A stretch of DNA of 64,000 nucleotides from SAR324 cluster bacterium (GCA_015231885.1 JADGAT010000009.1:18076-82075); one strand, 5' to 3'; counted from the stretch's first letter, positions 20,574-30,558 are shown. Notes: generated by a model from the sequence alone, not told the origin. Translations and numbers: made by a program.

Positions 20574-21128
20574 ATGTTCACAACATCTATCAAGTTTTGG
20601 GGGGCGGTTGCCATCATTCTTGGTTTTATTGGAATTCTGGCTTATGGTCTAAACAAAGATCCTAAAAAAGTACCATCTCCTTTGATTAATAAGGAAGCTG
20701 CTGATTTTGAAGTGTCTTCGCTGGGTGGAACCAGTTCTCTCAGGCTGAGTGATTTGCGGGGAAAACCGGTTATTTTAAACTTTTGGGCATCCTGGTGTGT
20801 GGAGTGCCAGACGGAAGCTCATGTGCTGGAATCATTTTATCAGCAGTATGACAAGAAAAAACAACAAATACGAGTGATCGGGATTGCTATCCAGGATACA
20901 CCGGAACGTGCAAACGCTTTTGCCAATCAGTTTGGGAAAAACTATTTTCTTGCTCTCGATTATGAAGATGGACGTATTGCCCTGGATTATGGAATTTATG
21001 GAGTACCCGAAACATTTTTTATTGATGCCAGGGGCATCATTCGATTTAAAAAAGTGGGAGGAGTGACTCCTCAATTGATGACACAGCAAATTCAGACCCT
21101 TCTTCGCTCTTCTGCAACAGACGGTTGA
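20574..21128 (+). CDS. ccmG: Thiol-disulfide oxidoreductase CcmG/DsbE
   Basis: A 184-residue membrane-anchored thioredoxin-like protein. An N-terminal hydrophobic anchor (about 8-26) is followed by a thioredoxin fold whose active site reads WASWCVEC (Cys75 and Cys78), and a cis-Pro region YGIYGVPETFFID near residue 145. In cytochrome c maturation it keeps the CxxCH cysteines of apocytochromes, or CcmH, reduced in the periplasm. It lies between ccmF and ccmH in the same operon, with AGGA ahead of the start. Confidence 0.93.
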   Translation: MFTTSIKFWGAVAIILGFIGILAYGLNKDPKKVPSPLINKEAADFEVSSLGGTSSLRLSDLRGKPVILNFWASWCVECQTEAHVLESFYQQYDKKKQQIRVIGIAIQDTPERANAFANQFGKNYFLALDYEDGRIALDYGIYGVPETFFIDARGIIRFKKVGGVTPQLMTQQIQTLLRSSATDG

Positions 21129-21130
21129 TC

Positions 21131-21595
21131 ATGAAATATATCATTATTTTGATTTCAGCATTCTTTTTTTTGATTGCTCCAGGGGGGGCCGCAGACAGTC
21201 CGACAGAAGCTCGATTGAAATCCCTTTATAACGAGTTTCGCTGTCCCACATGCCAGGGACTTTCGGTCAAGGATTCAGAGGCTGGTTTTTCGGTTCAGAT
21301 TCGAAATAAAATTGGCGAGATGGTCGCTGCAGGAGCTTCTGATGAAATGATTCGTGAGTATTTTGTAAAGCGCTATGGCGTATGGATTTTAAGAAGCCCG
21401 CCAAAAGAAGGATTCAATTTGCTGCTTTGGGGGTTGCCTGCCATTGGTATTGTGCTGGGGTTGCTGCTGCTGTATGTAAAAAGTAAAAAGTGGGTGCAAA
21501 AAGAACAGGAAACCATTAAGGGTGAACCCGATCCACTTACAGCAGAAGAGCAACAGCTGCTGGACTCCGATATGAAACGTTTTGAGAACAGCTAG
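21131..21595 (+). CDS. ccmH: Cytochrome c maturation protein CcmH (short form)
   Basis: A 154-residue protein with a signal peptide (MKYIIILISAFFFLIAPGGA), the redox motif FRCPTCQGLSVKDS with Cys38 and Cys41, the typical MIREYFVKRYG segment, and one C-terminal membrane helix (about 98-116). This is the CcmH/CycL N-terminal module without the TPR extension (CcmI) that is fused in E. coli. It reduces apocytochrome cysteines and acts with CcmF in haem ligation. The ATG at 21131 starts 2 bp after the ccmG stop; an overlapping TTG at 21125 is possible. It is the last gene of the operon. Confidence 0.92.
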   Translation: MKYIIILISAFFFLIAPGGAADSPTEARLKSLYNEFRCPTCQGLSVKDSEAGFSVQIRNKIGEMVAAGASDEMIREYFVKRYGVWILRSPPKEGFNLLLWGLPAIGIVLGLLLLYVKSKKWVQKEQETIKGEPDPLTAEEQQLLDSDMKRFENS

Positions 21596-21598
21596 ACC

Positions 21599-22660
21599 TC
21601 AATGCTTGAATCGAAACGCGTGGAGGTTGTCAAAATTTACGGTTTCTTTTATACAGGCAGAGACTTCATGTTTTCGTAAATAATCACTGTAAAGCTGCCC
21701 ATCGGTTTCTTCATATTTCCGAACAAAATCAGGATCAAAATTTTCCCTTTCGTCAATTCCATAGAGCCTTGCTGTTGCGGCTCTGGGTGAGAGTTCGAGC
21801 AGAATATTCCAATCCATGATTTCCTGTAGTGGTGGTACAAAAAGGGTGGTTCCCCAAACCACCAGAATCATCTCTGGCGCCAAGAAGAATGGATAGGCAT
21901 TCGTTTCGTAGCGCTCTATCCATGTTGGAGCTTCTTCAATAAAGATTCGTTGGCCTTTTGCAAAAGGGGCCAATATTTCATCCATCATCCAGTTTTTTAA
22001 TCCCGAAGATCTCCAATATCCAGCACCATGGTATTCGATGCCAAGTAGCTCTGTCAAGTCGATGCCTTCCACCAAAAATTCACTGCGGCCCAATTCTTCT
22101 GTCAGGATATCAATAAAAAAAGCATGACCGCATTCGTCAGGACCTCCAATGCCAACAATCAGAGGCTGTTTTGGAGATTTTCGCTTGACCTCTAAAATAG
22201 CATCACACAGCCGCATCGCAGTATGTCGGCTCGGATTGAAAAGCTCCAGTAGATCTTGGATATGCTGGTACTGAATGCCATGGTTGTGCAATTCAACATG
22301 AACAGAACTGGCGAAATATAGTTTTTGCCGGGACAGGTGTTTTTGAATATCCTGGTTTTCTGAAATCCAGAAACATTCCTGCGAAAAGAGGGCTTTGTTT
22401 TGGAATAGCACTGCAGTATCATCCTTAGGCATTTGGAGTATCGCCACCTTTTCCACTTTTTGCCATTCTGGTAAGTATTCTAAATTTTCAGAAATCAACG
22501 TGACCTTAAAATCCCGATCTACCAATATCTTGATGATCTGTTGGAATAATTGTTTTTCGTTTTCTGTCTCTACCGAAGGAATGCTATTGAGGTCAAAAAT
22601 GGCATGATTTACGCTGTTCATGACAAAAAATAAATCGATGGTATCATCCCGATAGGTCAT
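21599..22660 (-). CDS. Uncharacterised protein with degenerate P-loop kinase-like domain
   Basis: About 353 residues; no family is recognised with certainty. The first half has a HAD-like look (AIFDLNSIPSV near residue 22, then an alternating strand/helix pattern with KVTLISEN) but lacks the catalytic DxD. The second half begins PLIVGIGGPDECGHAFFIDI near 167, which sits where a uridine-kinase-like P-loop (GxSGxGKS/T) would be but has no Lys or Ser/Thr. It ends with an ARLYGIDERENFDPDFVRKY stretch resembling the lid/arginine region of uridine kinase-like enzymes. A pseudoenzyme is the simplest reading, and this is inference. The start is uncertain: ATG at 22660 is used here, and an in-frame ATG at 22759 has no Shine-Dalgarno. 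The gene converges on ccmH with 3 bp between the stop codons. Confidence 0.55.
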   Translation of the reverse strand: MTYRDDTIDLFFVMNSVNHAIFDLNSIPSVETENEKQLFQQIIKILVDRDFKVTLISENLEYLPEWQKVEKVAILQMPKDDTAVLFQNKALFSQECFWISENQDIQKHLSRQKLYFASSVHVELHNHGIQYQHIQDLLELFNPSRHTAMRLCDAILEVKRKSPKQPLIVGIGGPDECGHAFFIDILTEELGRSEFLVEGIDLTELLGIEYHGAGYWRSSGLKNWMMDEILAPFAKGQRIFIEEAPTWIERYETNAYPFFLAPEMILVVWGTTLFVPPLQEIMDWNILLELSPRAATARLYGIDERENFDPDFVRKYEETDGQLYSDYLRKHEVSACIKETVNFDNLHAFRFKH

Positions 22661-22849
22661 AATTTGTGTCTCTTTGTTGTGCTTTGTCTGCAGCCTGTTG
22701 AGCATTATCTGAAAGTAATATTTCCCAAAATACCTTACAATGGAAATTATTTCCATCATTTCATCACGGACTTTTTATTAAAATCCACTCTCCCCGCATT
22801 TTTGAGTACCTCGTCCCCATATACAAAACACGGTTTTTGTGTAAAATAA

Positions 22850-23010
22850 TTAGGAAGGCGAAATTAATAACATGCGAAAGTTACGCAGGATTTCATCGAG
22901 GTTCAAGGCCTTTTATCGGGCGCATAGCTTGCTATGTCACTGGTAAAACAACGCCGAAGATCGATGAAAAGACAAGTAGATTTGCTAAGTTATTGTTTGA
23001 GCATTCCTAA
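22850..23010 (+). repeat. Short inverted-repeat element, family 1, copy 3 (full length)
   Basis: A 161-bp element. Left end TTAGGAAGGCG...AATAACATG and right end AAGTTATTGTTTGAGCATTCCTAA form an imperfect terminal inverted repeat of about 25 bp. It is near-identical over its length to the copies at 37545 and 40801. It has no coding capacity. It lies in the 22760-23108 gap between two divergent genes; nothing else was recognised there. Confidence 0.9.
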
Positions 23011-23108
23011 GATGCTTGATTAACGGATTGAGTGACTGCCAAAGAGGATATCTGATCCTATGAGCAGAGAAATACCATAAAATCATATCAGAGGATCGTG
23101 TAGAAAAC

Positions 23109-24434
23109 ATGGCTGCAAAACTAAATTCTGCTCAAAAAGAAAAACAAGTTATAGTAACCGATGGAAAAATCGAACACCGTCTGGCGCGTTCTAATGTCAT
23201 TCCAAGTTTTGAAGAAGCATTTCACACAGAGATGGATAAGCTGAACACCGAAGTTAGAGAATGGAAAGAAAAAAGTGAACTGTCATTACGAGGGCAGTTG
23301 TCCGCAAGGATGGGATTTCGTCCAGATTTTTCAGAAGAAGTTACTGCTGAAAATATTAAAGTCCATGTTGCCGATCAAACAGGCCACAAGCACCTTAAAA
23401 TTCTGAATAAAGATCCACAGATCTATGCTTCTCGGATTGCAGTTGCTGTGAGTTCCATCCGTAAAGGCTCCTCCCTCTCTGATCAAGCATTGAAAAAAAT
23501 ATTAATACAAGCCGCTGCTGGTAATTACAATACAGAAACAAAAACAGACCAGAATGTCATGGCCGAGAATATTTCCAGTGTCAATCTTCAGGTAGTGATC
23601 AGGATTCAGTCTCTCTACTTTGAGGCTGTTCTTCTTGCGTGCAGGAAGACGATTTCAGACCTACTGGGGAAGATTGTTAAAGGAGATAGCGAGAATATTT
23701 ATAAGCAACAAAGGATACAAATAAGACGGTTGATTGAAAAAATTCAAGGCAATGCCCGTGTTATTCAAAAATACAGGCAGTTTGTGCTGCAAAAACAGCC
23801 CGACGAAAAAAAGAGAAAACTTCTCTACAATCAAGATATTATTCTCAACTTGAATGAACTGGAAAAAGAAGATTTAGATAAAAAACGGCTTAAAGTCATC
23901 ATCCATAATGCATACTACCTGGTGCGTACTATTAGACATTGTCCACTACTTTTTCCGATTGGCCATAAAATTGCGGATAAATTGATAAAGCATGGTCGAT
24001 TGACAGGCAAGGAACACTCCATGGGGTATTTTCTAAAAGCCCAACTTTTTGCAGATGCTTATGTGCTCGCTTTCATGGAATTTGAAAATTGTTTTGATGA
24101 AAGAAGACAGCATTACGGCAAAAAGACGATCGATTCCTTTAAGAGCCTGGCCAGTAATTATGGAACTGCATATTCGAAGATTAATGAGAAAACGGAAACA
24201 GGCTTAAAAACCGCGATTGCTGTTGAATTTGCTGACTACATTGTCAATTTTTATGAGAACTACAATAATGCTCTGTTACCTGCACTGGGGATGGAACCCT
24301 TACCCAAAGCATGGATAAAAACGCTGTTGTCTAAAACAAAACAGGCATTGATGTCCATCGACAGCAGCCCAAAAATAGAAAAGCTGTACCTGAAATTGGA
24401 AAATATTGGAGGGGAAATAGGAATTCCTATGTAG
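23109..24434 (+). CDS. Hypothetical protein, helical, no family recognised
   Basis: A 441-residue protein, highly charged and apparently almost entirely alpha-helical, without signal peptide, membrane segment or cysteine motif. Long Lys/Glu-rich helices (for example near 195-260) suggest a cytosolic scaffold or coiled-coil protein. I cannot assign a function. It lies upstream of the third binding-protein/kinase pair on the same strand, 71 bp before the signal-peptide start of the binding protein, so co-transcription is possible. Normal length, codon use like its neighbours, and an uninterrupted frame support a real gene. A family-1 repeat element ends about 100 bp upstream. Confidence 0.65.
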   Translation: MAAKLNSAQKEKQVIVTDGKIEHRLARSNVIPSFEEAFHTEMDKLNTEVREWKEKSELSLRGQLSARMGFRPDFSEEVTAENIKVHVADQTGHKHLKILNKDPQIYASRIAVAVSSIRKGSSLSDQALKKILIQAAAGNYNTETKTDQNVMAENISSVNLQVVIRIQSLYFEAVLLACRKTISDLLGKIVKGDSENIYKQQRIQIRRLIEKIQGNARVIQKYRQFVLQKQPDEKKRKLLYNQDIILNLNELEKEDLDKKRLKVIIHNAYYLVRTIRHCPLLFPIGHKIADKLIKHGRLTGKEHSMGYFLKAQLFADAYVLAFMEFENCFDERRQHYGKKTIDSFKSLASNYGTAYSKINEKTETGLKTAIAVEFADYIVNFYENYNNALLPALGMEPLPKAWIKTLLSKTKQALMSIDSSPKIEKLYLKLENIGGEIGIPM

Positions 24435-24505
24435 AAAAATGAATGATCCTGTGGTAGTTAATGGCCTGCCTTTTAAAAAATTATTCACCCGAAAGAGAGA
24501 GGTTG

Positions 24506-25285
24506 ATGAAAATCGCCATTTCTATCATTTTTTGTATCTTCTTATTGTCTCACAACAGCCTCGCTCAAACAAGTCCTTCGTCCCAAACCATCCGCATCAC
24601 AACAGGAGAATGGCCTCCTTATCATTCCCAAGAGAGAGAACAGCACAACATCGGCAATCAGATTGTGACAAAAGCCTTTGCTCTGGTTGGAATTGAAGTC
24701 AAATATGGATTTTTCGGTTGGAAACGGGCTTATGATCAGGCAAAATCCGGCAGATGGGATGGTTCTTCAGCCTGGAGATATATCCAAGAACGCGAAAACG
24801 ATTTTTATTACAGCGACTCCATTTATGAAGGCAACATGGTTTTTTTTCATCTGAAAAATTTTCCTTTCGATTGGGAATCTGTGAGTGATCTGAAAAGAAT
24901 TCGTATTGGTGCGACTAGACCATACAGCTATGGAGAAGCATTTGATGCTGCAGCAAAAGCTCGACAAATCAAGGTTCAATGGACTAATAGCGACAAACTC
25001 AACTTTAAAAAATTATTGAAAGGAAAAATTCAGTTATTTCCCAATCAAAAAAACGTAGGCTATTATCAATTGAAGCAGCTGTTCATTCCTAAAGTGGTCC
25101 AACAAATCACCCACCACCCCAGGGCCATCACAAAATACCCACTTTATCTCATTTTGTCAAAAAAGAATCCTGATAATCAGTACTTGATCGAGCTATTCAA
25201 TAGAGGGTTGAGGCAATTGCAAGCAACGAGAGAAATTGAAGAATTGTATAAAGACTTACGAGAAAATCAGCAAAAGGAGAACTGA
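24506..25285 (+). CDS. Periplasmic solute-binding protein, family 3 (amino-acid type)
   Basis: A 259-residue exported protein. The signal peptide [20 protein letters not shown] is cut before QTSPS, followed by [14 protein letters not shown] and the fold of bacterial extracellular solute-binding family 3. GAGAGG lies five bases upstream of the ATG at 24506, so this start is preferred to an in-frame ATG at 24461, which would bury the signal peptide. No transport genes follow. The stop overlaps the start of a large hybrid histidine kinase (TGATG), so the two are translationally coupled. Ligand unknown; family 3 proteins often bind amino acids. It is the third binding protein in the window paired directly with a kinase. 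Confidence 0.87.
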   Translation: MKIAISIIFCIFLLSHNSLAQTSPSSQTIRITTGEWPPYHSQEREQHNIGNQIVTKAFALVGIEVKYGFFGWKRAYDQAKSGRWDGSSAWRYIQERENDFYYSDSIYEGNMVFFHLKNFPFDWESVSDLKRIRIGATRPYSYGEAFDAAAKARQIKVQWTNSDKLNFKKLLKGKIQLFPNQKNVGYYQLKQLFIPKVVQQITHHPRAITKYPLYLILSKKNPDNQYLIELFNRGLRQLQATREIEELYKDLRENQQKEN

Positions 25286-28200
25286 TGGCAGCACAACCCA
25301 TTGTCCATTTGAAAGATTCCATTGCGACCAGGTTATTGAAATTTGTATTTTCGATTTACGTGCTCATTGCATTGGGAGTGACCATCGTGCACATGACATT
25401 TGAATTTTATGAACAAAAGCGTGCCATCATGGAAGAACTCAAAACATTACACAGTACCATGGAGACAGGACTATCCAGGGCCATTTGGGATGAAAACATG
25501 GGGCAGCTGACAGACAGCGTCACCGGAGTCGTTCAACTTCCCAACGTCACCGGCATCCGTGTTGATAATGAATTTGGGGAAACGATTGAAAAGTTCGGTA
25601 ATATCATCAACACACAAGGAGAATATATTTCAACCAATCCCACCAAAAGTAACAATTTTTCCAAGGAAAATTTATTTTGGTATCAAGCCCCTTTGATTTA
25701 CAAAGATGAGGAAGAACAGATTAAAGTTGGAAAAGCCACCATCTATTCCAGTTCTTTGATTGTCTTTGATCGAGTTCAATGGGGTTTTCTCTTTATCATC
25801 ATCAATTCTATTATCAAAACCACGGCACTGTGGATCATTTTCTTATGGGGAGGGCGTGTTTTATTGACAAAGCCGTTGGGGATTTTGACCGCTGCGGCCA
25901 ATCAAGTGGAACTGGAGAATGTAAAAGATATTACCATTGACATCCAGACAAAAGGCCGAAATGAGTTGAAGATTCTGGAAGAATCCTTCAATGCGATGAT
26001 CAAAAAATTATTTCAAGCAAGAAAGAAGCTTAGTCAAATCCATGAAAACTTGGAAGATCAAGTCAAACAGAGAACTATGGAACTGGAGCAATCATTACAA
26101 AAGTTAGAACATACAAATAAAAAAATTACACACAATGAACAACGATTCAGAAACCTGGTCGAAGGGTTTGAGGAAGGGTATTTCTTTTTTTCTCACAATA
26201 AAGAAGGGGTGATCGACTATAGCAGTCCTGCCATCACCGAAATATTAGGATTTTCCCAGCAGGAAACCAAAACCAATTTCCGTAATTTTTTGACCAGCAA
26301 CCCTGTCAATGAAATGATGGAATTCCACTTGGCTGCTGCTATGGAAGGAGTTTTGCAGCCGGCTTTCGAATGTGAAGTACATCATAAAAATGGAGAGACC
26401 CGATGGTTAGAAATTTCAGAAGTGCCAACACATGATGAGGCTGGTAATATCATTGGTGTGGAAGGCATTGCCCATGATATCACCGAACGAAAAATTGCCG
26501 AAGACGAGCTGAAAAAAGCCAAATTGGATGCAGAAGAAACTGCTGACCGACTGAACCTGTATTCGACAGAATTGGAAACGAAAAACCAGGAATTGGACCA
26601 AGCCCGCTTCACAGCAGAAGAAGCGACCAAAGCCAAAAGTGATTTTTTGGCAAACATGAGCCATGAAATCCGCACTCCAATGAATGCTATTATCGGCATG
26701 TCCCACCTCTGTCTGCAAACGGAACTCACTCCCAAACAACAGGATTATTTAAAAAAAGTACACAATGCCTCCAATTCCCTGCTGGGCATCATCAACGATA
26801 TTCTGGATTTTTCCAAAATCGAGGCTGGTAAGCTCGACATGGAACGCGCTGATTTTCATCTGGACGATGTTGTCGATCATGTTTCCACCCTCATTTCTAT
26901 TAAGGCCCAGGAAAAAGAATTAGAATTTTTAGTCCAACTTTCTCCGAATCTCCCTAAATTTTTGATTGGTGATCCCCTGCGGCTTGGGCAGATTCTGGTC
27001 AACCTTGCCAACAATGCGGTCAAATTTACTGCAGCAGGAGAGATTGTTATTCATGTGGAACCGCATCATCGAACTGAAGAGCCCATCGCCTTCGAGCAAA
27101 CAGACCCCAACCAAATTACTCTAAAATTCACCGTCAGAGACACAGGCATCGGATTAACAGAAGAACAAATCAGCAAACTCTTTCAATCCTTTTCTCAGGC
27201 TGATAGCTCCACGACACGTAAATATGGAGGAACAGGACTGGGGTTGACCATCTGCAAACGGCTGGTGGAGATGATGAACGGAAAAATATGGGTAGAGAGC
27301 GAACCTGGTATGGGAAGCGCTTTTATCTTCACTGCCGTCTTTGGTCTTCAGGAAAACCAAAAACAAGAAATGCTTGTTCCTGAAATAGACTTAGAAGGAT
27401 TGAGGGTGTTGGTGGTTGATGACAACCTGACTGCTCGTGAGATTTTTAAAACCATGCTGGAGTCTTTTTCCATTAAAGTCAATTCCGCCCGCTCTGGCAA
27501 GGATGCCATTCAGGAATTGCAGACCTGCCAGGAGGAATATGATCTATTGCTGCTCGATTGGCAAATGCCTGTAATGACCGGTTTGGAAACAGCCCGCTAC
27601 ATCAGAGAAAATCCGGATGGAGAGCTCTCCTTATCCAAACAGCCAAAAATCATTATTGCGACCGCTTATGGAATGGAAGAAATCAGCAGAAAAGTACAAA
27701 AAGACGGATTGGACGGATTTCTTTTGAAACCGGCCAGCCCCTCCCAATTAATGGATGCCATCATGCAGGCTTTTGGGAAAAAAAGCCATCAACAGTCCAC
27801 CCAAAGCATGCACAAAGGAAATGAGGAATCTCTTGAAAAAATCAGAGGCGCTCGGATTTTACTGGTAGAAGACAATGAGATCAATCAACAAGTAGCTCTG
27901 GAGCTGCTGGAAAGCGCCGGCTTTTTTGTTGAAGTTGCCAATCATGGACAGGAAGCTGTTGAGATGATCAAGAACAACTCCTATGATACCGTACTGATGG
28001 ATGTTCAAATGCCGGTCATGGATGGATATGAAGCAACTCGTGAAATCCGCAGACAAGACCGGTTCAATGCGCTGCCAATCCTGGCCATGACGGCCAATGC
28101 CATGGCCAGTGATAAGGAAGATGCCAAATCCTCAGGGATGAACGATCATATCGCCAAACCCATTAATCCCCAAAAATTGTTTGCCACACTGACCCAATGG

Positions 28201-28875
28201 ATCGTGCCTGGAGAACGCAAGCTGCCCGAGACCTTCATCAGCAAAGCACAAGAACCTCAAAAAAATGAGAAACCGTTACCTGAAAAAGTGCCGGGAATCC
28301 ATGTTTCCGCAGGATTAACCAGGGTAGGAGGAAACCAGAAAACCTACCTGGATATTTTGAAGATGTTTCAACGGAATCAAGCACAGACCCTCCAGGAAAT
28401 TGAGACTTCCCTGGAACACAGGGATATCGAGTTGGCACTCCGGCTTGCCCACACCATCAAAGGCGTTGCCGGAAACATTGGTGCCATGGAATTGAATGAA
28501 GCGGTAAAGGAACTGGAGGCAGGAATAAAAAAAGAAGAAGATAAAATTAGCAAGACACTGATTACTTCCGCACAAACCCATTTGCAGCAGGTGCTCACTG
28601 CTATTGAGGAATTGCTGCCGATATCGGAAGAAAAGGAATCCACAGAAATTCGTCCTGTTGACCCAGCCAAAGTAGAAGCACTTCTCAGGGAATTGAAGGG
28701 GCTGCTGGAAGACCATGACACCGAAGCATTGGAAGTTCTTGAATCGCTGCAGGATCATCTGAAAGGGAGTGATTTGGCTGCTGTACTACAAAAATTAGTA
28801 AATTGTGTCAATGAGTTCCGTTTCAAAGAAGCTGTGGGACACCTGACAAACCTTGAAAATAATCTATCTGTTTGA
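25285..28875 (+). CDS. Large membrane hybrid histidine kinase, PAS-HK-REC-REC-HPt
   Basis: A 1196-residue BarA/EvgS-like phosphorelay kinase. Membrane segments at about 16-38 and 170-190 enclose a short periplasmic sensor. Then come a linker coiled coil, PAS (about 290-405), HisKA with [19 protein letters not shown] near 452, ATPase domain (about 560-690) with [10 protein letters not shown], a receiver ([13 protein letters not shown] near 757), a second receiver ([12 protein letters not shown] near 904) and a C-terminal HPt domain with [14 protein letters not shown] near 1054. All phosphotransfer residues look intact, so the whole relay is in one chain. It starts inside the stop codon of a solute-binding protein gene. 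The output regulator is not obvious in the window; the LuxR-type protein at 29.8 kb has no receiver. Confidence 0.93.
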   Translation: MAAQPIVHLKDSIATRLLKFVFSIYVLIALGVTIVHMTFEFYEQKRAIMEELKTLHSTMETGLSRAIWDENMGQLTDSVTGVVQLPNVTGIRVDNEFGETIEKFGNIINTQGEYISTNPTKSNNFSKENLFWYQAPLIYKDEEEQIKVGKATIYSSSLIVFDRVQWGFLFIIINSIIKTTALWIIFLWGGRVLLTKPLGILTAAANQVELENVKDITIDIQTKGRNELKILEESFNAMIKKLFQARKKLSQIHENLEDQVKQRTMELEQSLQKLEHTNKKITHNEQRFRNLVEGFEEGYFFFSHNKEGVIDYSSPAITEILGFSQQETKTNFRNFLTSNPVNEMMEFHLAAAMEGVLQPAFECEVHHKNGETRWLEISEVPTHDEAGNIIGVEGIAHDITERKIAEDELKKAKLDAEETADRLNLYSTELETKNQELDQARFTAEEATKAKSDFLANMSHEIRTPMNAIIGMSHLCLQTELTPKQQDYLKKVHNASNSLLGIINDILDFSKIEAGKLDMERADFHLDDVVDHVSTLISIKAQEKELEFLVQLSPNLPKFLIGDPLRLGQILVNLANNAVKFTAAGEIVIHVEPHHRTEEPIAFEQTDPNQITLKFTVRDTGIGLTEEQISKLFQSFSQADSSTTRKYGGTGLGLTICKRLVEMMNGKIWVESEPGMGSAFIFTAVFGLQENQKQEMLVPEIDLEGLRVLVVDDNLTAREIFKTMLESFSIKVNSARSGKDAIQELQTCQEEYDLLLLDWQMPVMTGLETARYIRENPDGELSLSKQPKIIIATAYGMEEISRKVQKDGLDGFLLKPASPSQLMDAIMQAFGKKSHQQSTQSMHKGNEESLEKIRGARILLVEDNEINQQVALELLESAGFFVEVANHGQEAVEMIKNNSYDTVLMDVQMPVMDGYEATREIRRQDRFNALPILAMTANAMASDKEDAKSSGMNDHIAKPINPQKLFATLTQWIVPGERKLPETFISKAQEPQKNEKPLPEKVPGIHVSAGLTRVGGNQKTYLDILKMFQRNQAQTLQEIETSLEHRDIELALRLAHTIKGVAGNIGAMELNEAVKELEAGIKKEEDKISKTLITSAQTHLQQVLTAIEELLPISEEKESTEIRPVDPAKVEALLRELKGLLEDHDTEALEVLESLQDHLKGSDLAAVLQKLVNCVNEFRFKEAVGHLTNLENNLSV

Positions 28876-28904
28876 ACGGTTATCATCCCTCGATAACATA
28901 TTGA

Positions 28905-29150
28905 TATAGTTTTACATTTGAAGGACCTCACACAGCCGAATCACATTTTAACCTCAGTCGTCAAGGTTTCGATCAACGTATCAACGAGCAAGCGGTAGAG
29001 TTTTTTGAACTTTTGCTATCGAAGGTATTCCATCTTCAACGACCCTCAGAGTTGTCAATAAATCTCTTAAAGCCTTTTACCAAAGTAGTACTACATCTAG
29101 TTTCAGGCCAAAAAAAGGGTATTGAGCTACTGAATCAGTCATCATCATGA
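28905..29150 (+). pseudogene. Remnant of an IS4-family-like transposase
   Basis: An 82-codon open frame without a start codon. It contains NLSRQGFDQRINEQAVEFFE, the pattern found near the N-terminus of many IS4-superfamily transposases (a 'glutamine/asparagine-rich' GLDQRFNEKAVEFL-like stretch). The DDE catalytic core is absent, and neither inverted repeats nor the rest of the element are seen. Its 3' end overlaps the end of the convergent haem-protein gene. It fills the gap after the hybrid kinase. Confidence 0.55.
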
Positions 29151-29638
29151 TCATCTCTACTTTTGTCGCTTGACATTTCCTTGGGCATAGAGATTTCTAA
29201 CTTTAAAAGTTCCTTCTTCAAAAGAGAGAGTTCTTCTGGTGCGATGACAGCATAAGGATGAGTCCATGTATATATTTTCATAGGCATTTCGCCTTCTGAG
29301 ATTTCTTCAATAGACTCTTTCAGTTTGTGCTTCTGTTTTTTAACTGAATATCTCGACCATTCTGAAAAATTCATTTCATCTCTTCCTTCAGCGACATCAT
29401 GGGCAAGGAGTACTGAAATAATCGGCATATAGCTGTACCATGGCCACTGAGTTTCGTTGCTGTGACAATCAAAACACGATCTTTGTAAAATCAAGTCACT
29501 TTGTTTGCCTATGATAGGGCCCTGGTACAGGACAGGAGGGTTTCTTTCTGGAACCAGAATTTTGGCTATTCCAATACTTCCACCCCATACGATAAATCCA
29601 GCTATTACCATAATAAAACCAATCTTTTGACTCGTCAT
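29135..29638 (-). CDS. Haem-binding domain (CxxCH) membrane-anchored protein
   Basis: A 167-residue protein with an N-terminal membrane anchor (about 7-28) and the motif SCFDCHSNETQWPWYSYMP (Cys55, Cys58, His59), followed by DVAEGRDEMNFSEWSRY. This is the signature of the small 'haem-binding domain' family that attaches one c-type haem in the periplasm. The product would depend on the Ccm system, part of which is encoded at 18.6-21.6 kb. GAGGAGG precedes the start. The C-terminus is rich in Asp. Its 3' end overlaps a transposase remnant on the other strand, which could mean that the original end of the gene was altered. Confidence 0.85.
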   Translation of the reverse strand: MTSQKIGFIMVIAGFIVWGGSIGIAKILVPERNPPVLYQGPIIGKQSDLILQRSCFDCHSNETQWPWYSYMPIISVLLAHDVAEGRDEMNFSEWSRYSVKKQKHKLKESIEEISEGEMPMKIYTWTHPYAVIAPEELSLLKKELLKLEISMPKEMSSDKSRDDHDDD

Positions 29639-29791
29639 TTTACCTCCTCAATGTAAATATGCAGTGTACTAAATTTAGAACAGAGTTCACTATCTCGATA
29701 TGACTTTGCCACATAACCTATAGCAATGGTTTGAATTTTACAATCCCTCAAAAGACTCTATCAATAAAGTATTTTATAAAAATGGTTTACA

Positions 29792-30325
29792 ATGATTAAT
29801 CGAACAAATGACATACATTGGGAACAGCAAATCTGGAAATTATTTATTGGAGTGATTCTGGTTTTTGGAATGTTGATGCTTGATTTGATTTTAGATTATT
29901 TTGATTGGTACACAGTATTTCATGTTCTTGGAGAGATTTTGGCCATTGTCGGTTTAATGATCATGATGGTTTATATGATTATTTTATTGAGTAAATCCCA
30001 GATTGAAATACAGATCTGGAAAAAACAAGCTCATCAGGCTGAAGAAGAAGTCTTGCGCTGGAGAAAGGAAACGGAAACCATTCTTAGAGGATTAGGAACT
30101 GCCATTGACAAACAATTCATGGAATGGAGAATGACTCCTGCCGAGAAAGAAATCGGACTGCTTATGTTGAAAGGTCTTTCATTTAAAGAAATTGCATCCA
30201 TTCGCCAGGTGAATGAACGAACCGTTCGTCAGCAAGCAACTCTGATCTATAAAAAATCTGGTATGGGAAGCCGCAGTGAATTTTCTGCCTTCTTTCTGGA
30301 AGATCTGTTATTGCCCTCTGCATAG
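29792..30325 (+). CDS. Membrane-anchored LuxR-type HTH protein
   Basis: A 177-residue protein. Two hydrophobic helices (about 13-33 and 38-62) are followed by a charged linker and a C-terminal helix-turn-helix (about 110-170) with MTPAEKEIGLLMLKGLSFKE, then RTVRQQATLIYKKSG, typical of LuxR/FixJ DNA-binding domains. There is no receiver or ligand-binding domain, so it would be a membrane-tethered transcription factor. It is divergent from the haem-binding protein gene, with 153 bp between them, which makes that gene a possible target (inference). The ATG at 29792 lacks a strong Shine-Dalgarno. The 292-bp gap after it holds a promoter but no gene. Confidence 0.8.
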   Translation: MINRTNDIHWEQQIWKLFIGVILVFGMLMLDLILDYFDWYTVFHVLGEILAIVGLMIMMVYMIILLSKSQIEIQIWKKQAHQAEEEVLRWRKETETILRGLGTAIDKQFMEWRMTPAEKEIGLLMLKGLSFKEIASIRQVNERTVRQQATLIYKKSGMGSRSEFSAFFLEDLLLPSA

Positions 30326-30529
30326 GTGGGGTTTTCAACCCAAAATTGGGACATACGATCTTCCGGAATTCCGACGTTGAATTAGATTCTTTTGATGAAG
30401 GCATTGCTTAGTTCCTTCTATTCCCGCGATAACTATAATAAAAAATGACTCGCGAGGAGATAAATGAACGATAGCTATCGGAATGACATTTGCTATTTAG
30501 ATACCAATATATTTCTATTGTTTTCTAAT

Positions 30530-30558
30530 TTGACAAGATTCAGGACTTGTCGTATATA
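30530..30558 (+). promoter_or_regulatory. Sigma-70-type promoter for the STAS gene
   Basis: TTGACA at 30530-30535 and TATATA at 30553-30558 are separated by 17 bp, a near-consensus arrangement. The predicted start of transcription is about 50 bp upstream of the STAS start codon at 30618, and no other gene lies between. Confidence 0.65.

Noticed and set aside
28879..28897. GTTATC...GATAAC hairpin after the hybrid kinase gene
   Set aside because: Six-base AT-rich stem and no T run; too weak to call a terminator.
30363..30373. CGGAATTCCG palindrome after the LuxR-type gene
   Set aside because: Ten bases only, no context as operator or terminator; expected by chance in a window this size.
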